Positions 11,993 through 23,900 of a stretch of DNA of 64,000 nt are shown here, in pieces. Within the stretch, counting starts at the first letter, position 1, and each line of letters starts with the position of its first letter. The position numbers and the translations under genes are program-made. The notes below the pieces were generated by a model, which was not told where the DNA came from, did not search any database, and saw only the letters and a program-made list of their open reading frames with translations. Source of the stretch: Rhinopomastus cyanomelas (taxonomy: Eukaryota > Chordata > Aves > Bucerotiformes > Rhinopomastidae); NCBI GenBank assembly GCA_013400115.1, contig VXBP01007098.1, forward strand, positions 2,336,513-2,400,512, in the 5' to 3' direction.

Positions 11993-14900
11993 CTTTAGAA
12001 AATACAAAGGGAAAAAGTCAGCTCAGTGACATGAAGAGTTGTTTTACATACATACAAAGTAAAACTGAGGTGTATTTAAAAATACCATTTTCTAACTGCG
12101 CACTCAACTTGTTTTAGACTTCAGAAAGCAAATTAACATTTGAACAACTGAAACAAATCAAAACACACAAGTAACATTATCAATAGAATTTCACTGTAAG
12201 AATGTGAAGCCATCAGATGTTTTTGAAAATGTCTGTTCACAAAAGTGGGGTCAGGAAGTACAAACAGGGAAGAATTCTAAGTTGTAGCCGGTTCTCCAAA
12301 GTAAATTCCAGCTTCAGCCACCAGGCACAGTTGCAGAGCAACGGTGTACCAAGCAAGAGCAGGGGGTGAGACCAGGCAACTCACCAATTCTCTTAAAAAA
12401 GGTAGCAAGAGAGTTCAATCAGCTGAAGAACAAAACTGTAAAACAGGAACATTTTACCAGCCAGGGCAGTGCAAAACTCCTCATCAGAGAGAAGGTGCCA
12501 GGGATTGGTTCGTTCTTCAAAGACAGAATCAGTCTTCTGGCCTAGCCAGCATTTTTTAAGGATGATGTTTGGAAGAAGAACTTCATGCTCTCAAGTCTGT
12601 GATGGTTGCTGGTGGACTTGGACAACTAGTCACTGTTGATGTGACTTTAAATAACTAAACCCCTTTATTTTTCCATGCACATGCAATCGGTAACAGATGA
12701 AAAATATCCTTAATGGGGCATCTAAAGGTTCTTTAGAAATTTCCTCACACCCTGTAATTATTGCAGCTACAGAAACTCACCATTTTCATCTATGAACACA
12801 TGCATTGCATCCACCGATAGCTCATCTTGCACAGACGCCTCAGGTCCACTTATTACTTGCAAGACAGAACTGTCTTGCTGAGAAGTTACTCGGTAGATTA
12901 TCTGCCTTTGCCTGTTGCCCTGGTAACTTGACACAAAAATGTTTCAAAACTACTATGAGGAACTTTTTTCTTGTTCTCAATAAAACAGAAAGAAAAAGAG
13001 GTTAATTAAAAGTTTATGTCATTTCTACTCAGTGAAACAAAACAGCTTACATCATATCTTTGAAGTACAAAACTGTAAAGTAAACTGGCCTTACAGTGCT
13101 GCAAATTTGGCAGACTCTGGTAGCACCGGACTAGTACTAGCACGATCTTGGCTTTGTACATCTGATCTTTCCTGTTTAGGAAGTTGCTCACAGTGCTTTT
13201 CTGTTCCCACCATCTCTTCTTTTCTCTCAGTCATCTGGCTATCTGGAAAACAGGGCAGTGAAATGGAGCCACTCTTTGGAGATGACTTGTCAAGAATTTC
13301 ATTCATTAGCCACGGAACAAGAGCATCTAAAAGAGAAAAGCTGAAACACTGCAGTAATTACCAATTTTATGGAAAACATTAAAGTTATTTAAAATGAGAC
13401 AGTAATCTGTGAACAATGTGTGAAGCAAAGGACAAACAAGAGGAAATGTTTCCTCTCCTCCTTCTCTGGAGATGTTTAAAACCCACCTGGACACGTTCCT
13501 GTGCGACTTGGTCTAGGTGATCCTGCTCTGGCAGGGGGATTAGACTAAATGATTTTTCGAGGTCCCTTCCAATCCCTAATGTTCAGTGATTCTGTGAAAG
13601 TTTTGCTTTGCTTCTCCTCTTGTTTCAAAGAGAATCAATCTGCCCCTAACCTAGAATGGTAAGAGGCTGCTTCCCTGGGGACCATAATTTGTTCCCAAGC
13701 TGTGTACACTGGCAGAGGAAAAGCAGAAGCACTGACCCATTCCCCTTTTACAAAAGGGAAAGCAGCACCCTCAAAGGAAATAAAGCTCTTGTGCAGGAAA
13801 GCAGGAAAACAAGTAGATTCCTAACCATTCTTCACCACCAGCCAAACACCTAATGCAGAACAAAGCAGTTAAACAATTTCACAGAAGATCTTCCTATGCT
13901 TGGAAAACAGAATCACAGATTTAAAATCTATATGACAGGCTTGTCCAATTTCTATTATTAATACCAATCTGAATACCAATTACATTTTCACACATGTGTA
14001 TAATTTACTTAGTATATACATGTGTACAACTTTCAAGACTTTCAAGTCTTTTAGTTACAAACACTTATGTTGAACAGTGAAACCTTTTGCAACTTTGCTT
14101 TGACTGTAAACTAGAAACCATTATCTGTTAGGAATTTACAGTGCAACTGAGACAGCAATTTCATCACCACCATGTGCAATCACACTTTGTTTTTCCCATT
14201 TAAATGATTTGTTTTTTTCTGGTGATTGCTGGAGATGCTTCAGAGTCCTGCATCTTCTGGCACTAAGCATGACGCATCGTAATGCAGTGACACAGACTTC
14301 CAGCAGCACCTGCTCTCTAAACGCCTTAGATTTAATCATCAAGCAGAAACCACCAAAATTGCACCCATTAAAAGTTCCATTTGTGAAGCAGAGTTTCCTA
14401 CCAATGCAATTACCACAGTCACCTGCAAGAGGCACCAGTCAAGAAATAATAGTGTCACAGCAAAGATGGTCTAACGATAAAACAGATTCAAGACTTGTAC
14501 AGAGATGTAGCAGCTTTCATGCGTCCAATGGATGAAACTGAAATAAGCAAACAAGCTTTTGCATCAACAGAACTCTCAGATCTCCTGTCTTGTTTTTCTC
14601 CAATCATATCAGCTGATCTAATAACACATTTCCTGAGCACAGAAGCCAACCTTCATGGATTTAGAGGTCTCTATACCAGTTTCAATTCACAGGACACATC
14701 CCTCTAACACTCCAAAGACTCAGACAGTCACACAAGTAACCACTTATCATTTCAGACACTTCACATCTAACTTTTGGGATGGATGGACCAGAAGGCTTAG
14801 GACAACTTTAACTGTGCTGTGAAATCTTACACCAACAGGTCTCTGCCCTTAATATGAAGCAAGAAGACAGAAATCAATAGGCCTTCCAGACCTACTTTAT

Positions 14901-17900
14901 TCTATTTAGGAAAGATTTTTTAAAAAGCAGGTAGGAGAGTGGACAACATGTTTTTCTTTTCTTCATTACACATTTAAACTTTATTTGAAACAGAAATTGT
15001 GCCTTATTGACTTGTGGCATCACTCATCTACCCCTCTAATGATGTAACTGTCCCTTAGGGAGGTGATGAAGCCACAGACACCTAATCAAACTCACCTTCC
15101 TAAAGGCTTGGGCTGTTTGAGTTGCAAGAATAATTGATAGAGATCAAAACCTGTGGTTTTAATAATCTAATTGGTGCTGTATTGCCCAAAACTAGCTCTA
15201 GGGCTGGAACAATTAAAAAGATCTTTTCATTTGATTATGTAGTGGTTTTAAAAAATGCCTCCCTCCTTTCCATTCCAAACCACAAGCCTTGCAGACTTCT
15301 TCTCCTTGCAGTGGTAAAGAGTCATAATAATAAAAAGACATATTTTTGTCTTTATATGCCAAAATCAGATGCCATCACGGTGATGAGTACTTTCAGTACT
15401 GGAAAGGTGGGCTGTGATGGGGTTTGTGACAGCTCTTCATGAGTATTACTCATTTTCTTCCAAGTGACTTACACATTCAGTATTTAAATGGAGATAGAGG
15501 TGTCTAGACTAGGAGTGTTCTGCCATTGTACATAATTAGCTCTACATCACCAAACATTCCTTGTATGGCAAAGCTCAAGCTACTAAGAAAAACCCTCTTC
15601 AGGAGCAAGAGAAGAGTAAAAAACTCAACAGGGCAGCATAAGTGCACCTCCCCTGTGGCCTCTTGCCTGGGCCATTTACCTCAAGCCACTGTCCCACACC
15701 TCTCTGGTGTACCTGTGGCAAGGCTCGCAGAAGCCCCGAGCTCAGACCCAGGCTCTGCAAGTAACTTCATATTTTTCTCTAGAAAATACATGCCATGTGA
15801 CTTGCTAAGCACAAGATATGCCTGTTAGTTATGCTGGCAAAATCTTCACCAAGATATATTTTTCTCTCATGTGTCCCATACGAGTAGTAAGACACATCCC
15901 AAAGACACTCTTATCTGCACTAAAGAGTTGTAACATCACAGCCGCATTAGGTCAACATATAGCAGCTCGATGCTGATAAATGCAGTTGCATTACCAGAAT
16001 CTCCCCTCCCACTTAACTTTTTCATTTCTGCAATAGATTTTATCCAAAATCATCTCTGGCACTGATCCTTTGGTCCACAATGGGAGGAGGCTGTAAACAG
16101 TTTTACAGTTGAAAGGAAGCAGCCTTTGTACATGTAGTAGCCATAATAACCAACTGCCAGTGTATTTGAACTTTAAAGTAGCCCTATTATTAGGGAATCA
16201 GGATGACATTTTATTGCTCTGTAACATTCCTCCAAAATATTTTTGCTATTTTAAGATATTTTTCTTCATCTTTTACTTGTCTATGATTATCCCAACCTCC
16301 ACAATTGAGTCCTCTAAGTTAAAATGCCACTGCTGTCACAATTTCAAATACCATCTGGTTTGAAATCTGGTCAAGCAGAATGAAGCTAATTCAGCCTGAA
16401 TATCTTCTGTTCATTAACTGTTCTGCTACAGAGTTTCACTATAAAATATATGGGCATTTGGGCACAAATTGCTCTGTGTTCTTGTTAGGACCAACAACAA
16501 AACAAAAGCTCTATCAGTTGTGAACTGTCCCATTCATATCTCTAGAAAACGTATCCTCAGGACATTCCAAATCCTTTCTTCACCTGCTTTAAAGTAAACA
16601 TTTTGCTTATGTACTTTATTCTCAACCCCAATTTGCCTACTACACCACAAATACATTAAAAGAAAAATCTGACACTAAAGTTGCTCACCCACCACACAAG
16701 AGGAGTGCCCAAGGAACCTGACACAGTCCAAGAATCACTATAAAAATTCAACATGGGTTCTGAAGAAGAACTTGGGATTTTGCATTAATTGGGGTTACCA
16801 CTCTAATCCTGAAGCCTTAGGAAAAACCAGTGATACTCACTGTATCTGTTAAAGGGCAGGGGAGACTTCAGCACAGAGGCACTTGCTCACAAAAATCTCC
16901 TAGGCCAGCAGTAGGGCTGGGCCTTAAATGAAAGAGTTTTGAGATGTCAGGTAGGTAATCATTACACTTAGCAATCATGTCAGAATACAGACACCATGAA
17001 TTAACTTCTTAATTTCTTTACAGGTGTCAGCCTGGTCATCAAATGGGCCATAACCTATTTGATTTCAAGACTGACATTTTAATATCACTTGTCAAGCCTT
17101 ACACATCAAGTAACAGATTCAAAGAAGTGAGCTCTGCAATTCATCCAAAGAGGGCCATCAAATGCCACATGGCCCCTCTCTGGCATGAGAGTCTCTCTCT
17201 GAAAAGAGCTAGGACCTGTCAGGGATTTGTGCCTTAGGTTCCTTCTGCCTGCCAGCAAACTCCCCTGCAGTCACCTCAGCTGCCATTTGGGCTGGTGACT
17301 CAATGCACAAGATCCCTTGATTTTATGGTAGGCAATAGCCCTTTCTCTCACAGACAGAGGTTAAAAAACTGAGGTGTCTAAAAATATCCACAGGAGTACA
17401 TTTTTAGATTTTTGTAGGAGAAGGATAATTGCTTGGGATCCAGGCGAGTGAGTTGCACTCAAGGCTGTGGTTTGTGGACTGCCCAGACTGATGAGTACTC
17501 GTTCTAAAAAGAGCCTGAAAAACATTTAAATTCAGGCCACGCAGTTCTGGTTTAGGTTCTCCTCTGCCCCACCACTCTGCTGGCAGGCTGCAGTCCCTGG
17601 GTGGTCACATCACCTGCCCTAGTTTACACTAGCTGAGCAAGAGGGAGCACAGAGGAGTTTCTGCCCTCCGTAAGTTCCAGGCATGGCAAGGCAGAGAGCC
17701 CCAAAGCAGCCAACAAACCCAGCTTCCCTTAGCTTCTCAGAGACAAGAAAATTTGCAGTTGCCCTTCACCAGGCTTTCATTACGTGGGTGGTACAAGTTT
17801 GATTCAAAACTGGAAGGACACTGGTCTGCAAGTCATTTTTAGCAAGTGTCAGTGGTACTTTCTCACGATCTGGAAGAGGTGGGGTAGCAACAGAACAGCT

Positions 17901-20900
17901 CACAGACCATTTTTTTTAAATTTTAAACTGTATTTTAACACATGAAATCTGGCATCTTTGGTAGCATAAAGCAAGACTTTAATTTTCTTGCACAGTTTTT
18001 TACTGAGCTGTCTACTGGCAAAGGTGTATCTGGTCAGGATGGTTTATCTTCTGATTGCACACTACTCACACAAGTCCTGTGAGGGAGCATCTGTAACAAA
18101 GGACCACAAGGTTGGTGAAGGATCTGGAACAGCTGAAGGAGCTGGGGCTGGTTAGTCTGAAGAAAAGAAGGCTGAGGGGAGACCTTATTGTTGTCTACAA
18201 CTACCTGAAATGAGGTACTAGTCTCTTCTCACAAGTAACAAGTAATAGGACAAGAGAAAATGGCCTCAGGTTGCACCAGAAGTTCAGGCTGCACATGAGG
18301 AAAAAACTATTAATGGAAAGGGTCATCGGGCTTTGTCACAGGCTGCTCAGGGAGGGGGTTGAATTGCCATCCCTAGCTTGAAGGAGACTGAGGGGTGACC
18401 TCACTAATGTCTATAAATATTTGAAGGGTGGGTGTCAGGAGGATAGAGACAGGCTCTTCTCAATGTCATCTACTGATAGGACGAGGGGCAATGGGTGTGA
18501 GCTGGACCATAGGAGGTTCCACATAAACATCAAAAGGAACTTCTTCACAGTGAGGGTGACAGAGCACTGGAACAGGCTGCCCAGGGGAGTTGTGGAATTT
18601 CCTTCACTGGAGACATTTAAGACCTGCCTGGATGTGTTCCTGTGTGACTTGGTCTAGGTGGTCCTGCTGTGGCAGGGGGAGTGGACTAGATTATCTTTCA
18701 AGGTCCCTTCCAATCCCTAATGTTCTGTGATTCTGTGACACACTTAAAAGTCACGTAGATCTGGAGCATAGGGACGTGGTTTAGCAGCAGCCTTGGATAG
18801 TTGGGGTGGTAGTTGGCATTGATGACCTTGAAGGCCATTCCAACCTGAATGATTCTATGACAGACCCACCCACGGCATTAACTCAGTTTCAAGCCAGCTT
18901 TGACGAGCACATTTCCCTGTCTTCTCCAAATGATGCAAAATTTCACCTTTCTTACACCCAGATGTGAATATCCAGCTTTCCAAGAATTTGCCAAGTTTCT
19001 CACACTGCCTAATAAACACCTTTGTGAGGTACATTCCGTGCTGATTTAGACCAGGCATCTATTATAGCTTTTGCCAATTAGGCAGTTTGCAAGGTTAAAA
19101 CAACAAAAAACAAACATGACCAACCTCTTCCCTCAAAATAACTGATGCAAAGCTTGACTTGCTCTGTGTTCTGCCCACACACACTTTTTTGTTATAACAA
19201 CCACTTTAATGTGGGAATAATGTTTCAGATCTATTCCAAGATGCTATTTTGTTAAAGCATATTTCTAATTGCAAGGCTGTAAACAAATTAGAGGCTTTTC
19301 TCATTCCTAAAATCCAGTCTTACTGTGGGGAAGCAGCCAGTAATGACAGTAATTTATTTCAGCAAACAGCACGTTCTGACTAGGCCAGAAAACAAAGCCT
19401 ACTTGCTCTTAAAAATAACTGCCTTTGAACTACCTCTCCCTAGCTTCAAGAATTCAGACTGAATCTCCTTTTTCCCACAGTACCAGGCTGAGGTGCAGGA
19501 GCCACCATCTCCACTGCTCCTGTGAGGCACCTCTCTTCCCGTCCTCGCTTCCTTCCCTGGGTGACCCTTGCTGCAAACAGGCAGGGCTGCTTACTTATAC
19601 ACATCTGCACCTTAACTTTACCATCCCAAACACATGGCCTTCAAAAGATAGGTAAGTCGGACATTTAGCTCAGGTCACTTTAAGTAACAGCTTGGTTAGA
19701 GGGAAGGGTAGAGTTCATAGAATCATTAGGGACTGGAAGGGACCTCGAAAGATCATCTAGTCCAATCCCCCTGCCACACCAGGATCACCTAGACCAAGTC
19801 ACACAGGAACACATCCAGGTGGGTCTTAAACATCTCCAGTGAAGGAGACTCCACAACCTCCCTGGGCAGCCTGTTCCAGTGCTCCATCACCCTCACTGGG
19901 AAGAAGCTCTCTTTAGGATCCTGAATTCCAATAAGAAGAATCTCATTTGCCAGATCTAAAGCACTACAGCTACACACACATTAATAAAGTTTGGGGTTTT
20001 TTCTTCTATCATTGTGGAATTCAATTTTATCTGCTTTCTTTTACACAAGAGTCTTCTCAATCATATTATCTGAGGGTACTTTTCTGAAAGCTCTTTCTAC
20101 ATGAGCTCTACTCTTTTTTTTTTTCAATTTTATTTTAACATACTGCTGGAATTTTTATCACTTCTCTTTTCCAGCAGAATTCACATCACACAGAAGTCAA
20201 ATTACTGTGTAAATAATCCCTTTTGTCATTGAGGAGTAGCAAAACTAGCAATGTGCTTGTCATCACTTTCACGCTGCTGCACAGGGAAGTGACCCTGCAC
20301 TCCGGGGACCTAGGAGGGCTCTCTGGGCTCAGCAGGGATCAGCTGAGCCGGCTCGGGTGAAAAGCAGGGCTTGCTCAGCACATGTCTTAGGCAACCACAG
20401 AGCACAAGCTGGAGCCAGCCAGATGGGCTGATAAACTCAACAGAGCAGGACAGAAATTGCTCTGTAGAACAAACAGTCATAGAAGGCAGGAGAGATGCGT
20501 AAGATAGACTAGAAAAGAGGCACCGGGCCTGGGAGGAGCAAAATTTGACTAGGGAATGGAGACGAGGGTTAAGTGCAGAAGAAGTGAGTACAAGTTAAGG
20601 GAAAGCCAAAGGACTTCAGGCAAGCTCAGGAGAGTGGAAAATCCTAGCAAATCAACAGTATGGATTGCTAAGAACAACAGAGGGAAAGATGAGAGAGAAG
20701 CACTACAAAGAGGAAGGCGAATGAGGCTGCACAGAAGGGGAATGGCTAAACTTGAGGAGGGATGAACAGGAAAGGGAAAGCACAGAACTAGAAACACAAT
20801 GTGGAATAAAAAATGGATACAAGTGATGCAAAGAGATAAGGGTCTAAGGCACCAAATAGGACAGGTAAGACTTGGGAAAGGCAGCGTGAAAGGTAAATGG

Positions 20901-23900
20901 AACATACAGCAAAACAACAGATTGACTTGGAAGGGACCTCTAAAGGCCATCTAGTCCAATCCCCACACAACAAGCAGGGACATCTGTAACTAGAGCAGAT
21001 TGCTCAGAGACCCATCAAGCCTGACCTTGAATGTCTCCAAGGATGGGGCCTTAACCACTTCTCTAGGCAACCTGTTCCAGTGATCCACCACCCTCCAACT
21101 AAATAACTTTTTACTAATGTCCAGCCTAAAACTACCCTTTTCTAGCTGAAGCCCATGACCCCTCAATGCTATTTCACACCCTTGTGAACAGTCTTTCCCA
21201 GCCTTCTTATATGCCCTTTTCAGGTCCTATAAGGTCTCACCAGAGTCTTCTCCTGGTTAAGCAACCCCAACTCTCTCAGCCTGTCTTTATAAGAGAGTTG
21301 CCTTAGCCCTCTAATCACTTTTGTGGCCCTCTGGACACACTCCAACAGGTCTACACCCTTCTTGTGTTTAGCCCTCCAGAGCTGGATGCAATACTCCAGG
21401 TAAGGTCTCACCAGGGTAGAGCAGAGGAGCAGAATCACCTCTCTCAGTCTGCTGGCCACACTTCTTTTGATGCAGCCCAGGATGCAGCTTGCCTTCCGGG
21501 CAGCAACTGCACCTTGGTGGCTAATGTCTATCTTTTCATCTACTAGTTCCTCCTGCTGCTAAAAAAAAACATAACTAGTCACAAATTCTTTATTACAAAA
21601 AAGTTGCATCATACCTCCAACAAGCCCATTTTCCTTTGTTGTCTCCATTTTGACAGCAGATTGATTAGACACCTTCATCTTTGAGGTATTAATGGATTCC
21701 AGGAGGGAGACAAACTCTAGAAAATTAGATTCATTGGGCATCTGTCCTTCTTTAGCTTCTAGGTCCGATTTAGAAGTTGGTAATGTCTTTTCTTTGTCAG
21801 ATACCTCCATGAAATTCTTACTCAAGAGCACATCTGTCCCACTGTCTACGCTTAGCACCCGCATGTGCCTCTTTTCATGAGCAGTTCTACAGGACTGTGG
21901 GTCTAGGTTTTGCAGGTCCTCCTTATTAGTTGAATCCACAGACTGGACATTTTCAGAAGTGTTTGCCCGATTTGGATCTGAACAAGTGTTGGTTTCTAAG
22001 GGAGTATGTGCTGGGTTGCTAGATTCCTTCAGTGCATCGCCTGATTCATAGCCAGAGCACTGGTTGGACGACAGCTCTGCCTTTAAAACTTCTGGACTTC
22101 TTTCACTTTCACTGACTTCTGGGCAAGCCTTCCCTTTACTGTCATCAGACAGGTCAAAAGTTATAACGGGGATTCTGAGCTGTTCGCTGGTTTGCTGGCT
22201 TGGCCAACCTGCTGTAACTATACCAGACTCGAGGGCTGAGCTTGTTCTCTCAGTTCCCAGAGCCTGTAGGTGGACAGAGCCCGCCAGGTCACTGAGGGTG
22301 GTGTTGGGTGTAGTACTCATTGTGATGACAATTTTAATGGGTTCACATAGCTGGTCTCCAGGAAGGGAGTTGTCCACAAGGGCAACAGCAGTCTCACCAT
22401 CTGAGCAATCAAGGTCCTCATGGGCATTACCAGCACTGCAAGAACTTTCCATGTGCTCGAAATCTTTGGTTGCAATGGCATTGCACTGGGGGCAGCTACT
22501 GGTAAAGCCTGTCTGTGGTGACCCATCTGCCAATTTCTCTCTTTTGCAGCTTTTAGGATTACTCAAATGGTCTGAAATAATTGAATTTTCACTGTCCCAT
22601 GGCTCTGAAGAAACTCCAGTCCTTAAAATATCACCTAGTGATGAAGAAATATTGGAGAAGTTTTTAGCTAGATCTCTCTCCACAATCATCTCTTGGGATC
22701 CATGCTGTCTAAATGGTGGTCCATTCCCTCCTTCTTCATCTATTCCATTACCAGAAAGTGTTTCCATAGCAGCTGGTTTTGTCGCTGTAGCTGATGTGGT
22801 GGCACCTGAAGCAGAGACTGTAGAAACAGGTAATATATCTGCTTTGATACAGGGTGAGGTAGATGAAACTGGTGGAGCAGGCTGGTCTTCTAATACCGTA
22901 ACACCTAATAAAAAAACATATGGGAGTTAGGTCTCACAAATACACATGTTGTGCCCTAATAAAGGACGATCTTTAGCCAGAAAGAAAGCACAGATTAACA
23001 CAATTTCCAAGCAAGAATCTATTTTGTTGGATACATGTGAAATACTATGAAAGGAAGCCAAAAGTGTTCCAGGTTCAGGTGCAGCAGCACATCTATTTAA
23101 ATAATCAAAATAGCTCATGAAACATCTAATATCAAAACTAAAACATTTTACAGAATTATCCCTGCTGAGAGATATAAGAAAGAATAAGCCAGCCTGGCAA
23201 TTACATCACTTGGTGCAATTACTAAACAGCCCCATTTATATGGTGATCAACCTCAACTAAAAGAAGGTAAGTTAAACTAGAGAGTCATCTCAAGCACTGG
23301 ACTGTAGGCAAAGCAAGGTATGCTGCAGTATGTACTACAGGGCTAGAGGTCAACATTCACAACAGGAGTCTACAGTCAAAAATGTCTAAAGGCTTTAAGA
23401 TGTGATCTTAAAGGCTTTAAGAGCTGCCTTCCTAGTTTAATGCTCCAAAGAGGCACATAGCTTCCCTGTAACATATGGGGAGAGGCTTTCATCTCCCTGT
23501 GTCATAGCTACTTGTATGCAACCCAAAGACCTTGACTGACAGCTGAGAAGTGTTGGTCTCTTCAAATCCTCTCAAGCTTTTCCATTCAGCTCCTGAAATG
23601 AATGGCAAGTAATGATTAAATAAAGGTTTAAAGGGATTTATAAAGCTTTTAAGATACCTTTGAGATCTTCAATAGTTTCTCGTGATGGCAGCTCCTAAAA
23701 TTAAAAAGAAACACAAACAGTTATCATTGGCAGTAATTAAAATTCTCTCAGGAAAAACAACATTCATCAACGTGGTAACAGCTACCTAATCAAAGGTTAA
23801 TTACAATAATACTGTATGTTGCTTAACATCACTGAAAGGTGGACATGTACCTTGTACAAAATGCAAGGGGTGGGTGAGGGAGATGATTATAGAACAGTCC

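Larger units (their letters stand above)
13327..21614 (-). other. PCNX2 intron 5
   Basis: An 8.3-kb intron. It contains CR1 copies at 13459, 18098-18860 (nested), 19714 and 20919, plus a possible plus-strand retrocopy or pseudogene fragment near 14220-14710. The strand at 20440-20900 is purine-rich (plus), so it gives a long but meaningless minus-strand ORF. Nothing else recognisable is seen in 14.7-18.1 kb. Confidence 0.8.

Noticed and set aside
20549..20950. 133-codon Leu/Phe/Ser-rich minus-strand frame that looks like membrane segments
   Set aside because: It arises from a purine-rich plus strand (AG-rich low complexity) and the start of a CR1. No family motif and no splice context.
22064..22930. 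288-codon open frame on the plus strand
   Set aside because: It is antisense to PCNX2 exon 5, whose codon content and conserved peptides explain the open frame. It has no known domain and its end runs past the exon into intron.
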